This document shows, one piece after another, positions 9,233-18,412 of a stretch of 64,000 nucleotides of DNA. The position numbers and the translations under genes are program-made. Position 1 is the stretch's first letter, and each line of letters starts with the position of its first letter. The DNA is from Anaerorudis cellulosivorans (lineage in GTDB: Bacteria > Bacteroidota > Bacteroidia > Bacteroidales > Dysgonomonadaceae). The stretch is taken from NCBI RefSeq assembly GCF_025943985.1, contig NZ_JAPCWE010000004.1:1-64000 (forward strand), written 5' to 3'. The notes beneath the pieces are model-generated. The model ran no database searches. It was not told the origin of the DNA and saw only the letters and a list, made by a program, of their open reading frames with translations.

Positions 9233-10072
9233 TCATTTGTTTGCATCCGGTTTCAGGCGTTGTTTTTTATTAGATTCCTTGAGGGTTGATGTTTGATTCG
9301 GTGGTTCGAAATTTTGTCTTTTACTTAATGAGATGTTATAAATCTGAATATTATGATGAAAATTCATTCTATCTTGTAAATGAATAAATCCGGACAGTTT
9401 CTGTAACGTGTCATTTGTTATATATTTTGATGCACTGATCGAATAGGATTGATTTGAAGTCACCGGATTATTTTTATATAGGATTGTGTCGCGATATTCA
9501 AGAATAAGCATGGAAGTAAGCTTCGGTACGATTTGTTTAGATAGTCCGATGACATCAAAACGAAAATCAAAATCATTTTGATCAATTAGCTTTGAAATAT
9601 CTGCTTCATTCAGCGCGAAAGAGAAGCCGCTTTTAGATCCCATCATGTCGAAATTGTATATTGGTGGAATATAGGATGGGGACTGATTTTTTCTTTGCTT
9701 TTCCTGATCGCGGGAATACTGTTGCATTATTTGCTGTTCAATATTTTTTTGTTCGCGTAAAATACGTGCTTTTATCGAATCGTTAATTTTAAGATAAATA
9801 TCAATATGGTCGGCATACCAAGAGAGTGATGTATCCCATTGTGCTTCGGTAACACCATGCTTGCGGAAAACCTGTTGCATGAATGCCTCTTTTTTTTCGG
9901 GAGTATCGAAGGTCGCATAATCGTTCTCAATCATGGCTTCAGCAATATAGATATCATACATCAGCTTTTCCATCTCTTTTTTGCTCAGTACTTCTTTTGG
10001 ACGGTTGCATGAAAAAACAAGTATTCCTGATGTTGCAATGAATAGAACATATGCAATAACCTTATATTTCAT
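9233..10072 (-). CDS. DUF4296-type lipoprotein
   Basis: 279 residues with a lipoprotein signal sequence: lysines at 2 and 4, hydrophobic about 6-20, lipobox LVFSC with Cys22. The following region (SKKEMEKLMYDIYIAEAMIEND) matches the start of DUF4296, a Bacteroidota domain of unknown function. The C-terminal half is less conserved-looking and ends basic. It overlaps the 3' end of lspA by 11 bases, so the two are translationally coupled; LspA would be the peptidase that processes it. The function is unknown. Confidence 0.85.
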   Translation of the reverse strand: MKYKVIAYVLFIATSGILVFSCNRPKEVLSKKEMEKLMYDIYIAEAMIENDYATFDTPEKKEAFMQQVFRKHGVTEAQWDTSLSWYADHIDIYLKINDSIKARILREQKNIEQQIMQQYSRDQEKQRKNQSPSYIPPIYNFDMMGSKSGFSFALNEADISKLIDQNDFDFRFDVIGLSKQIVPKLTSMLILEYRDTILYKNNPVTSNQSYSISASKYITNDTLQKLSGFIHLQDRMNFHHNIQIYNISLSKRQNFEPPNQTSTLKESNKKQRLKPDANK

Positions 10073-10745
10073 TGTTTAAACCTTTTTCTTTGGCAAGTTT
10101 CTTTTGGGCAAGGATTTCCCTTTCTTTTTTAGATAAAAGAGAGTAAGATAATGTTTTACGGTAAAACAACAACAATATAATCACTCCAATTGTAATGGAA
10201 GCATCAGCAATGTTAAAAATAAAACGAAAAAACAGCACCTCTTTCCCTCCCACCAGCGGTACCCACTCGGGTATTGAGGTTTCGATAATTGGGAAATAGA
10301 GCATATCTACTACCTTACCATGTAACAGTGGTGCATACCCTTCTCCAAAAGGAACAAATGAAGCAACATGGCCGGGATAGCTGGCTTCGAAAATAGTGCC
10401 ATAGAACACACTGTCGATAATGTTTCCTGAAGCACCTGCCAATATAAGGGATATGCAAACGATAAATCCTGTTTTATAATTTTGTTTTATCAGTTTATTC
10501 AAATAAATAATGATGGCGATGACAGCAATAATCCGAAAGGCTGAAAGGAATAATTTCCCCACAGCTTCTATTCCGAAAGCCATACCGTTATTTTCCACAA
10601 AGTAAATCTTGAATCCCGGGGCTATATCGATAGATTCATAAAGCCCCATGTGTGTCTTTACCCATATTTTTGTAAGCTGGTCGATAAGAAGAACCAGAAA
10701 AACAACCAGTATGGCAATAAGGCTTTTGGGTATATTTCTTTTCAT
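10062..10745 (-). CDS. lspA: Lipoprotein signal peptidase (SPase II)
   Basis: 227 residues, longer than the roughly 160 of E. coli because of loop and tail extensions, as in other Bacteroidota. Four hydrophobic membrane segments are visible. The two catalytic aspartates lie in GNIIDS (near 110) and FNIADAS (near 180). It removes signal peptides from diacylated prolipoproteins in the inner membrane. It lies between the DksA-like gene (95 bases upstream) and the DUF4296 lipoprotein, all on the minus strand. Confidence 0.96.
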   Translation of the reverse strand: MKRNIPKSLIAILVVFLVLLIDQLTKIWVKTHMGLYESIDIAPGFKIYFVENNGMAFGIEAVGKLFLSAFRIIAVIAIIIYLNKLIKQNYKTGFIVCISLILAGASGNIIDSVFYGTIFEASYPGHVASFVPFGEGYAPLLHGKVVDMLYFPIIETSIPEWVPLVGGKEVLFFRFIFNIADASITIGVIILLLFYRKTLSYSLLSKKEREILAQKKLAKEKGLNNEI

Positions 10746-10840
10746 AGAGAAACCTTTATCTTATATATTCATCCCTTTTACGGAAAGGAAAAATATTTTA
10801 TTTCCACCGCGATTATCCGGATTAACATACAAGATGCCTA

Positions 10841-11224
10841 TTATTTTTTATTAGCTGCTTTTTTTGCTTCAATACTCAGTGTGGCGTGAGGTACGGCACG
10901 AAGACGTTCTTTGGGAATAAGTTTACCTGTTTCACGGCAAATTCCGTAAGTACCGTTTTCAATACGTATAAGAGCTGCCTGAAGATTTTGGATGAATTTT
11001 AATTGACGTTGTGCCAATCTGCCAGCCTCTTCTTTTGACAATGTGGATGCCCCTTCTTCCAGAATTTTAAATGTTGGAGAAGTGTCGATAGTATCATTGC
11101 CGTCAGCATTCATAACTGCTGCTCGCAATATTTCGTATTCATGTTTTGCCTGTTCGAGTTTTTCGTTTATCAGAATCCGAAATTCTTCCAGTTCCTCTTC
11201 TGAATATCTTGTTTTTTCACTCAT
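10841..11224 (-). CDS. TraR/DksA-like regulator with incomplete zinc finger
   Basis: 127 residues. An N-terminal helical hairpin of the DksA coiled-coil type is followed by a C-terminal segment GTYGICRETGKLIPKERLRAVPHA. This aligns with the DksA C4 zinc finger, but only the first cysteine remains; the later positions read Gly and Ser/Ala. DksA/TraR proteins bind RNA polymerase in its secondary channel. The fold may persist without zinc, and activity is inferred. It lies between ileS and lspA on the same strand and has its own -7 element at 11263-11270. Confidence 0.88.
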   Translation of the reverse strand: MSEKTRYSEEELEEFRILINEKLEQAKHEYEILRAAVMNADGNDTIDTSPTFKILEEGASTLSKEEAGRLAQRQLKFIQNLQAALIRIENGTYGICRETGKLIPKERLRAVPHATLSIEAKKAANKK

Positions 11225-11262
11225 ATCTTTTAGTCTTTATTGTTTTTTTCTATTTTTTGTTC

Positions 11263-11270
11263 CAAATATA
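11263..11270 (-). promoter_or_regulatory. Promoter -7 element of the DksA-like gene
   Basis: On the minus strand TATATTTG, an exact consensus match, 38 bases before the start. It may serve lspA and the lipoprotein gene as well. Confidence 0.55.
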
Positions 11271-11288
11271 CAAATAAACTATCAATTT

Positions 11289-14200
11289 TCAATTGATTTT
11301 TTTGATAGTAATAGTTAACGGTTGTTCGTCTATTTCGATTTCGTCTTCTAATTTTTTTGATGATAATATAATGTTGTTTGCCAATACTTGCGATTTAATA
11401 TATTCTGCGTTTTCACGAATGGCTTCTTCAAATATAGGATTTGTCGATATTTCGAGGGATATTCTGTCTGTGATCTCGAAATCCTTTGCTTTACGAAGAT
11501 TTTGAACCCGATTTATTAATTCGCGCGCAATGCCTTCTTTCCGTAATTCATCAGTAATGGTAATATCCAATCCAACTGTGATTTTGTCTGCATTACCAAC
11601 CAGCCAACCGGGAATGTCTTCCGAAATGATCTCTACATCATCCCGTTGAATTTCAACTTCCTGACCATTTATATTGAAAATCAGTATGCCGTTTTTTTCA
11701 AGTGTTTCGATCTCTTCTTGTGATATTTCTTGCAGAAGAGGAACAAGTTGTTTCATGATTTTTCCGTAGCGGGGTCCCAGTTTTTTGAAATCGGGTTTCA
11801 CTCTCTTTACCAACATGGCGTTGGCAGAATTTGCAAAATTCAGCTCTTTTACGTTTACTTCATTTAAGATGAGCGATTTTACGGTGCTGATGTTATGCTT
11901 TTGGGTTTCATCCGCTGTGGAAATCATGATTTGAGACAGGGGTTGTCTTACCTTGATGTTCACTTTTCGACGCAAAGAAAGAACGATTGACGAAGTTATT
12001 TTTGCCAGATACATTTGTTCTTCAAGCTGTTTATCGATATTGTTCTCGTCAGCTTTGGGGAAGTCGGCCAAATGAACCGATTCAAACTTTTCACTTTCTG
12101 TTACCGATGTCAAATCAAGATAGAGCTTGTCGGCATAAAAAGGCGCGATAGGAGCCATGAGTTTAGCCACGGTAATCAAACATTCATAGAGTGTTTGGTA
12201 AGCAGAAAGTTTATCGTTAGTCATTTTTCCGCCCCAAAAACGTTTCCGGTTGAGACGAACATACCAATTGCTAAGGTTGTCGATTACGAAATCGGTAATT
12301 GCACGCCCGGCTTTTGTCGGTTCGTATGATGCGAAATCTTCATCTACAACTTTAATGAGCGTATTTAGCTCGGAAATGATCCATCGATCAATTTCAGGAC
12401 GTTCTTCAATGGGAATTTGCGGGTATTGGTTGTAAAAATCGTCCACATTGGCATACAAGGCAAAAAATGAATAGGTATTGTAGAGAGTCCCAAAGAATTT
12501 GCGACGTGCTTCTTCAACCCCTTCAATATCGAATTTCAGATTTTCCCAAGGAGATGCATTGGTAATCATATACCACCGCAATGGGTCGGATCCGTATTTC
12601 TCTATCGTTTCGAAAGGATCTACGACATTACCCAGCCGTTTCGACATCTTGTTCCCATTTTTGTCGAGCACCAGTCCGTTGGAAATTACATTTCGAAACG
12701 CAACGCTGTCTTTTACCATTGTAGAAATGGCATGAAGCGTAAAAAACCACCCCCGTGTTTGATCGACCCCTTCTGCAATGAAATCGGCCGGATAAACCTT
12801 CCGAAATTCTTCTTCCGAAATATGAGGATAGAACACCTGTCCAAACGGCATTGCTCCCGAATCGAACCATACATCGATAAGATCGGTTTCGCGTTTCATT
12901 GGTTTTCCGCTGTCTGAAACCAATATCACATTATCTACATATGGACGATGCAGGTCTATTTTTTCATAAGGGATATCGCGGCAATTATTCAGATCGATAT
13001 TTTTCCATGGGATTTCTTTCATTACGCCGGCATTCAATGCTTTTTGCATTTCATTAAACAATTCCTCCACCGATCCGATGCATTTTTCTTCTTTTCCGTC
13101 TTCTGTACGCCAGATAGGTAAAGGAGTACCCCAATAACGACTGCGGCTTAAATTCCAATCCTGCAGGTTCTCGAGCCATTTGCCAAAACGTCCCGTACCG
13201 GTAGAAGCCGGCTTCCAATTGATTGTTTGGTTGAGCGCTATCATTCGTTCTTTGCAAGCCGTGGTGCGGATAAACCAACTATCCAACGGATAATACAAAA
13301 TGGGTTTATCGGTACGCCAGCAGTGTGGATAAGTGTGCACTTGTTTCTCGATTCGGAATGCTTTGTTTTGCTGTTTCATCATTACACAAAGATCAATATC
13401 AAGTGTAGGATCATCCTCTGTAAGTGTTTCGTCGTATTCGTTTTTCACATAACGACCTGCATATTCGGCATATAAATCGACATTCACGTTGTCTTTTACA
13501 AAATCAGGATCGAGATCTTCCAATATGAAATATTTTCCTGTTAAATCGACCATTGGCCGGAGATTGCCGTCTTTATCCTTCAGCATTAATCCCGGCACAT
13601 TGTACTCTTTTCCCACTTTGGCATCGTCTGCTCCAAAGGTGGGGGCAATATGTACGATGCCTGTACCTTCTTCCGTAGTAACGAAATCGGCAGCAACAAC
13701 CTGAAAGGCATTATCGGAAGCTTTTACCCAGGGTATAAGCTGTTCGTAATGCATTCCTGCCAGCTCTGCTCCTTTCCATGTTTTCTCCAATATATTGAAA
13801 GGGATATTTTTATCGCCGGGTTTGTAATCTTCCAGTGATAAATTTTTGTTTTTCTCGGGGAAATATACAGGTATCCGATCCTTTGCGAGTATGGCAGTCA
13901 TGGGGTTCCCTGTATAGGGATTATAGGTTTGAACCGCTGCATACTCTATATCGGGATTTACGGCCAGTAATACGTTCGAAGGCAGCGTCCATGGAGTGGT
14001 GGTCCATGCCAAGAAAAAGGCCTCGCCAAATTGCTGCATTTCAGGCAATGGATCTTTAATCTTGAATTGTGCCGTGCATGTTGTATCTTTTACGTCGCGA
14101 TAACAGCCGGGTTGATTCAGTTCATGTGTGCTCAGTCCGGTTCCGGCAGCAGGAGAATAGGGTTGAATGGTATACCCTTTGTATAGGTACCCTTTTTTGT

Positions 14201-14705
14201 ACAGGTCGTTGAGTAAGTACCACAGGGTTTCGATGTACCGGTTATCATACGTGATGTACGGATTTTTCATATCTACCCAGTAACCCATTTTTCGGGTAAG
14301 GTCTTCCCACTCTTTGGTGTATTTCATTACTTCCCTTTTGCAGGTAGCATTGAATTCTTCTACAGAAATTTTCTTTCCGATATCTTCTTTAGTAATACCC
14401 AACATTTTTTCCACTCCGAGTTCCACGGGCAGACCATGAGTATCCCATCCGGCTTTTCGGTTTACGAGGAATCCTTTCATGGTTTTATAGCGGCAAAAGA
14501 TGTCTTTAATGGAACGGGCTATTACGTGATGAATGCCCGGCATTCCGTTTGCAGAAGGAGGTCCTTCATAAAACACAAATGCAGGATGTCCTTGGCGAAT
14601 TTCCAGACTTTTTTGGAATATTTCCTTTTCATCCCATTCCTTCAACATTTCTTTGTTCACCTCTGAAAGATCCAATTGATTATATTCCGAAAATTTCTTT
14701 TTCAT
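11289..14705 (-). CDS. ileS: Isoleucyl-tRNA synthetase
   Basis: 1138 residues from the ATG at 14705. I prefer this start to an in-frame one at 14768 because it gives the family N-terminus (MKKKFSEYNQLDLSEV), has GAGGTG upstream, and the -7 element at 14739-14746 lies between the two starts. The class I signature HIGH appears as GIHH (57-60) and KMSKR lies near 684. A large CP1 editing insertion and a C-terminal anticodon-binding region are present. The length fits the long, eukaryote-like IleS form. It charges tRNA-Ile in the cytoplasm. Confidence 0.98.
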   Translation of the reverse strand: MKKKFSEYNQLDLSEVNKEMLKEWDEKEIFQKSLEIRQGHPAFVFYEGPPSANGMPGIHHVIARSIKDIFCRYKTMKGFLVNRKAGWDTHGLPVELGVEKMLGITKEDIGKKISVEEFNATCKREVMKYTKEWEDLTRKMGYWVDMKNPYITYDNRYIETLWYLLNDLYKKGYLYKGYTIQPYSPAAGTGLSTHELNQPGCYRDVKDTTCTAQFKIKDPLPEMQQFGEAFFLAWTTTPWTLPSNVLLAVNPDIEYAAVQTYNPYTGNPMTAILAKDRIPVYFPEKNKNLSLEDYKPGDKNIPFNILEKTWKGAELAGMHYEQLIPWVKASDNAFQVVAADFVTTEEGTGIVHIAPTFGADDAKVGKEYNVPGLMLKDKDGNLRPMVDLTGKYFILEDLDPDFVKDNVNVDLYAEYAGRYVKNEYDETLTEDDPTLDIDLCVMMKQQNKAFRIEKQVHTYPHCWRTDKPILYYPLDSWFIRTTACKERMIALNQTINWKPASTGTGRFGKWLENLQDWNLSRSRYWGTPLPIWRTEDGKEEKCIGSVEELFNEMQKALNAGVMKEIPWKNIDLNNCRDIPYEKIDLHRPYVDNVILVSDSGKPMKRETDLIDVWFDSGAMPFGQVFYPHISEEEFRKVYPADFIAEGVDQTRGWFFTLHAISTMVKDSVAFRNVISNGLVLDKNGNKMSKRLGNVVDPFETIEKYGSDPLRWYMITNASPWENLKFDIEGVEEARRKFFGTLYNTYSFFALYANVDDFYNQYPQIPIEERPEIDRWIISELNTLIKVVDEDFASYEPTKAGRAITDFVIDNLSNWYVRLNRKRFWGGKMTNDKLSAYQTLYECLITVAKLMAPIAPFYADKLYLDLTSVTESEKFESVHLADFPKADENNIDKQLEEQMYLAKITSSIVLSLRRKVNIKVRQPLSQIMISTADETQKHNISTVKSLILNEVNVKELNFANSANAMLVKRVKPDFKKLGPRYGKIMKQLVPLLQEISQEEIETLEKNGILIFNINGQEVEIQRDDVEIISEDIPGWLVGNADKITVGLDITITDELRKEGIARELINRVQNLRKAKDFEITDRISLEISTNPIFEEAIRENAEYIKSQVLANNIILSSKKLEDEIEIDEQPLTITIKKIN

Positions 14706-14738
14706 ATTAAAATTACACCTCGTATAAAATTTAAGTTG

Positions 14739-14746
14739 CAAAGGTA
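14739..14746 (-). promoter_or_regulatory. ileS promoter -7 element
   Basis: On the minus strand TACCTTTG, an exact TAnnTTTG, 33 bases before the chosen ileS start. Confidence 0.6.
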
Positions 14747-14799
14747 GTGATAAATTGAAAATTAGCAATCAAAAATCGTCAATTAGTGAGAAAATTGAG

Positions 14800-14807
14800 T
14801 AGCTTTG
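14800..14807 (+). promoter_or_regulatory. Promoter -7 element of the EEP phosphodiesterase gene
   Basis: TAGCTTTG, an exact consensus match, 24 bases before the start at 14832. It is divergent from the ileS promoter. Confidence 0.55.
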
Positions 14808-14831
14808 TAAAATGTAAAAAACAATTAGGGA

Positions 14832-15689
14832 ATGAAAAAAACAGTGACTTTTTTATTTTGTTTTACGTTAGCTGCTATATTGACGACAGCTTTTACCCAA
14901 GAGAAAAAAACGTGCACATTAAATGTGGCAACGTTCAATTTGCGTATGGATACGCCAAGTGATGGCGAAAATGCATGGCCTCACAGAAAAGAAAAGGTGA
15001 AAGGGTTGATCCGTTTTCACGATTTCGATATCTGTGGCACACAAGAGGGTTTCAAACATCAGTTAGACGATATATTGGAATTGGGTAATTATGCTTATGT
15101 GGGAGTAGGGCGCGATGATGGCAAGAATGCCGGTGAGCATTCGGCAATTCTGTATAAGAAAGATCGTTTAGATGTGCTCGAGAAAGGCAATTTCTGGTAT
15201 TCCGAAACGCCTGATGTTCCGGGGAAAGGTTGGGATGCAACGTGTTGCAACCGCATCTGTTCTTGGGCCAAGTTTAAAGATAAAAAATCGGGGAAAGAGT
15301 TTTATGTTTTTAATTCGCATTATGATCATGAGGGAAGGATTGCTCGCAAGAATTCATCGTTGCTGTTATTAAAAAGGATAAGCAAAATTGCGGGGAATCT
15401 GCCCGTATTCTGTACAGGCGATTTCAATGCGACACCCGACGATGAACCCATTCAGATCATTTACGATGACGGTAAACTCATGGATTCTTACCGGATTACC
15501 CGGCAACCGCCTTACGGAACGGAGGGCACTTTTAATTCTTTTAATCTGAACTCACCCATGAAAGACAGGATCGACTATATTTGGGTAACAAAAAACATAA
15601 CGGTTATTAAATATGGCACACTCAATGAACAACAACATGGGCGATTCCCTTCGGATCATTTTCCTGTGTTAATCAAGGCTGTTTTTTAA
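14832..15689 (+). CDS. Exported endonuclease/exonuclease/phosphatase family protein
   Basis: 285 residues with a Sec signal peptide (hydrophobic about 5-21, ending TAFTQ). The DNase I-like EEP fold motifs are in order: NVATFNLRMDTP, GTQEGFKHQ (catalytic Glu), FNSHYDHEG, CTGDFNATPDDEP, RIDYIWV and SDHFPVL (catalytic His). The family hydrolyses phosphodiester or phosphomonoester bonds in nucleic acids, lipids or inositol phosphates; the substrate cannot be told from the sequence. It is a single gene, convergent with the aspartate aminotransferase gene. Confidence 0.9.
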   Translation: MKKTVTFLFCFTLAAILTTAFTQEKKTCTLNVATFNLRMDTPSDGENAWPHRKEKVKGLIRFHDFDICGTQEGFKHQLDDILELGNYAYVGVGRDDGKNAGEHSAILYKKDRLDVLEKGNFWYSETPDVPGKGWDATCCNRICSWAKFKDKKSGKEFYVFNSHYDHEGRIARKNSSLLLLKRISKIAGNLPVFCTGDFNATPDDEPIQIIYDDGKLMDSYRITRQPPYGTEGTFNSFNLNSPMKDRIDYIWVTKNITVIKYGTLNEQQHGRFPSDHFPVLIKAVF

Positions 15690-15750
15690 AAAACAGTGAT
15701 TCCGGTCAGTGAACCATACAAGGTGATTAACGTGGAGCCCGGAAAATAGA

Positions 15751-15785
15751 AATAGGAGGAAAATAAAATAAAGTCTCCTCCTATT
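15751..15785 (-). terminator. Terminator between convergent genes
   Basis: A 10-bp perfect stem AATAGGAGGA/TCCTCCTATT with a 15-base loop. On the minus strand it is followed by a T-rich stretch (TCTATTTTCC), so it probably ends the aminotransferase transcript, and possibly the opposing one as well. Confidence 0.6.
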
Positions 15786-15812
15786 CGATTGATTTAATCT
15801 GATAAGAATATT

Positions 15813-17009
15813 TTATGCCAGTTTTGCCAATGCTTCTTTTATGCGGGCGATTGCCTTAGCTATATTTTCATCGGATGTTGCATAGGATAATCGGATGCAT
15901 TTGGGTGCACCAAATGCTGCACCACCTACACAGGCTACATGCCCTTCTTCCAGTAAATACATGGCCAGATCGGAGGCATTTTCAATGATTCGTCCGTTAT
16001 ATGATTTTCCGAAATAGCTGTCACATTGCGGGAAAATATAAAAAGCACCCATCGGATCGTTAACCTTCAAACCCGGAATTTTATTGAGAAGGTTCACGAT
16101 AAGATTTTTTCTTCTTTCAAAAGCCTGCCGCATGATTTCCACACACGTCTGATCACCGGTATACGCGCTTAAGGCCGCTTTTTGGGAAATCGATGACGGT
16201 CCCGACGTATATTGCCCCTGCAATGTACTGCAAGCCGATGCCAGCCATTTGGGAGCGGCGATCCATCCGATGCGCCACCCTGTCATGGCGTAAGCCTTCG
16301 ATACTCCGTTTGCTATGATTACACGTTGGCGAATTTTATCAAATTGTGCGATGCTTTCGTGTCTCCCAACATAATTGATATGCTCGTAAATCTCGTCCGA
16401 GATTATGAATACCCGGGGATGAGCAGCTAGGACCTCAGCCAATTTCTCGACTTCTTTTTTAGTGTAAACACTTCCTGTCGGATTTGAAGGAGAACACAGG
16501 ATAAGCGCTTTTGTCTTGGGGGTAATGGCTTTTTCCAGTTGTTCCGGAGTAATTTTAAAATTTTGTTCGATGTCAGCTGCAATAAAAACCGATTTTCCTT
16601 CAGCCAGTTTAACCATTTCGGGATAGCTCACCCAATAAGGCGCGGGAATGATTACCTCATCATTTTTGTCTATCAATGCCAATATGACATTGCAAATGGA
16701 TTGTTTTGCTCCATTGGAGCAGACGATTTGGTCGGGTGCGAAGTCCAGCTGATTTTCTTTTTTCAGCTTTTCGCATATTGCTTTTCGCAAATCAAGGTAG
16801 CCCGGTACAGGAGAATAAAAAGTGAAATTATCGTCGATGGCTTTTTTGGCAGCTTCTTTTATGTGTTCAGGGGTATTGAAATCGGGTTCCCCAACACTGA
16901 GATTGATCACGTCAATTCCCTGAGCTTTCAGCTCATTACTTTTTTGCGACATGGCAAATGTTTCCGACGGAGAAAGCATCGTTATTCGAGAAGATAAGGA
17001 ATCATTCAT
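15813..17009 (-). CDS. aspC: Aspartate aminotransferase (class I PLP enzyme)
   Basis: 398 residues from the ATG at 17009. An in-frame start at 17066 lies upstream of the -7 element at 17047-17054 and is rejected. Fold-type I aminotransferase motifs: GEPDFNTPEHI near the N-terminus, SNGAKQSI, APYWVSYPEM, SPSNPTGSVY, SDEIYEH and VSKAYAMTGWRIG with the PLP lysine. The sequence resembles the aspartate/prephenate aminotransferase subgroup I-gamma, so it transfers the amino group between aspartate and 2-oxoglutarate; specificity is inferred. It is a single gene. Confidence 0.92.
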   Translation of the reverse strand: MNDSLSSRITMLSPSETFAMSQKSNELKAQGIDVINLSVGEPDFNTPEHIKEAAKKAIDDNFTFYSPVPGYLDLRKAICEKLKKENQLDFAPDQIVCSNGAKQSICNVILALIDKNDEVIIPAPYWVSYPEMVKLAEGKSVFIAADIEQNFKITPEQLEKAITPKTKALILCSPSNPTGSVYTKKEVEKLAEVLAAHPRVFIISDEIYEHINYVGRHESIAQFDKIRQRVIIANGVSKAYAMTGWRIGWIAAPKWLASACSTLQGQYTSGPSSISQKAALSAYTGDQTCVEIMRQAFERRKNLIVNLLNKIPGLKVNDPMGAFYIFPQCDSYFGKSYNGRIIENASDLAMYLLEEGHVACVGGAAFGAPKCIRLSYATSDENIAKAIARIKEALAKLA

Positions 17010-17046
17010 AAACTGTATTTTTTGACTTTTTGAACAATAATCTGCG

Positions 17047-17054
17047 CAAATATA
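17047..17054 (-). promoter_or_regulatory. Aminotransferase promoter -7 element
   Basis: On the minus strand TATATTTG, an exact match, 37 bases upstream of the chosen start at 17009. Confidence 0.6.
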
Positions 17055-17130
17055 ATGAAAATTCATTTTCTGTGTGTTTTTTTGCGGAATTTTGTAAGAA
17101 AAAAAGGTTTGTCAATATCAATCAACAAAA

Positions 17131-17152
17131 TAACCGCTCAAAAAAGCGGTTA
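17131..17152 (-). terminator. Terminator of tRNA-Ser(GCT)
   Basis: Hairpin TAACCGCT/AGCGGTTA (8 bp, 6-base loop) four bases beyond the tRNA 3' end. On the minus strand it is followed by TTTTGTTG. Confidence 0.6.
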
Positions 17153-17156
17153 TTTG

Positions 17157-17243
17157 CGGAAGCTGGGGGATTCGAACCCCCGGTACGATTACTCGTACGG
17201 CAGTTTAGCAAACTGCTGGTTTCAGCCACTCACCCAAACTTCC
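17157..17243 (-). tRNA. tRNA-Ser (anticodon GCT)
   Basis: An 87-base class II cloverleaf. Acceptor strands GGAAGTT and AGCTTCC pair with one G-U. The anticodon stem GCAGT/ACTGC encloses TTGCTAA, so the anticodon is GCT, reading AGC and AGU. A long variable arm (CGTACGAGTAATCGTAC) and GGTTCGAATCC T loop are present. The discriminator is G and CCA is not encoded. Confidence 0.95.
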
Positions 17244-17269
17244 GGATGAAGTATTTGCAAAATCGCTTG

Positions 17270-17277
17270 CAAATATA
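17270..17277 (-). promoter_or_regulatory. tRNA-Ser(GCT) promoter -7 element
   Basis: On the minus strand TATATTTG, an exact match, 26 bases before the tRNA 5' end. Confidence 0.55.
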
Positions 17278-17331
17278 CGAGTTTGTTTTCAGCTTATCAA
17301 AGAATATTTAAATTTTTCATGAAAATATTCC

Positions 17332-17339
17332 TACATTTG
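17332..17339 (+). promoter_or_regulatory. mltG promoter -7 element
   Basis: TACATTTG, an exact consensus match, 29 bases before the mltG start. Confidence 0.55.
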
Positions 17340-17368
17340 CATTCCTTTTTTATGGTAAAATCGGTCTA

Positions 17369-18412
17369 ATGAAAAAGAACTCAAAAAGAAAGCGGTACAA
17401 AAAGGCGTGGTGGATTTTTTCTTTTGCTGTATTGTTGATGGCTGGCGCTATTTTTTATTTAAGAAATACTGTTCTTAAACCTTTTACACCGGATACAACC
17501 GTTTACATCTATATTGATGAAAGAAAAGATTTCGAAGACATCGTTTATCAATTGAAGGAAAAAGCCAATTTGCCGTCTGAAAAAATTTTTACCATGTTGG
17601 CCAAGCGGATGAAGTATTTGTCCAACATCAAAACCGGTTGTTATGCCGTTAAAAATGGCATGACCATGATGGAGTTAATCCGTATTCTGCGTGCAGGAAT
17701 GCAAACTCCCATAAACGTTACTTTCAATAATATACGCACCAAAGCCGATCTTGCTTCCCGCCTTTCACAACAACTCATGGTAGATAGCATTTCTTTGATG
17801 ACTGCTTTGAATGATCCCGAAAAAGTCGGAGAGTTGGGTTTTGATACCGGTACGGTTGTATGCATGTTTATTCCCAATACGTATGAAGTATATTGGGATA
17901 TTGGTCTCGATAAACTGCTTTTGCGAATGAAACGCGAATACGACACTTTCTGGAATGATGTGCGGAAGACTAAAGCTCAAAAGATTGGCTTGACGCCGGT
18001 AGAAGTTTCCATCTTGGCTTCCATTGTTGAAGAAGAAGCTACCTATCCCGATGAATATCCTATTATAGCCGGGCTTTATTTGAATCGTTTGCGAAGAGGG
18101 ATGAAACTTGAGGCCGATCCGACGGTGAAATTTGCCGTTGGGGATTTTTCGTTAAGGCGTATTTTGTTTAAACATTTAGAGGTTGATTCACCTTATAATA
18201 CATATAAATATGCCGGATTGCCGCCGGGACCCATTCGCATACCTTCTATTGAAGCTATCGATGCTGTTCTTTCACCTCAGCAGCACAGTTACCTGTTTAT
18301 GTGTGCAAAAGAGGATCTTTCGGGCAGGCATAATTTTGCATCTACCCATTCTGAACATGTACGCAATGCGTTACGCTATCAGCGGGCACTAAATGAACGA
18401 AAAATCTATTAA
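17369..18412 (+). CDS. mltG: Endolytic peptidoglycan transglycosylase MltG
   Basis: 347 residues. A lysine-rich start and one membrane segment at about 15-31 anchor it in the inner membrane. The YceG/MltG domain follows: TVYIYIDE (LysM-like part), FIPNTYEVYWD, the catalytic-glutamate region ILASIVEEEATYPDEYPIIAGLYLNRL, then LEADPTVKFA and SPYNTYKYAGLPPGPI. It cleaves nascent glycan strands and so limits strand length during synthesis. It ends convergently with the aldo/keto reductase gene, overlapping it by 4 bases. Confidence 0.96.
   Translation: MKKNSKRKRYKKAWWIFSFAVLLMAGAIFYLRNTVLKPFTPDTTVYIYIDERKDFEDIVYQLKEKANLPSEKIFTMLAKRMKYLSNIKTGCYAVKNGMTMMELIRILRAGMQTPINVTFNNIRTKADLASRLSQQLMVDSISLMTALNDPEKVGELGFDTGTVVCMFIPNTYEVYWDIGLDKLLLRMKREYDTFWNDVRKTKAQKIGLTPVEVSILASIVEEEATYPDEYPIIAGLYLNRLRRGMKLEADPTVKFAVGDFSLRRILFKHLEVDSPYNTYKYAGLPPGPIRIPSIEAIDAVLSPQQHSYLFMCAKEDLSGRHNFASTHSEHVRNALRYQRALNERKIY

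Noticed and set aside
14706-14768. N-terminal extension of ileS
   Set aside because: It precedes the family N-terminus and spans the -7 element, so the start at 14705 is better.
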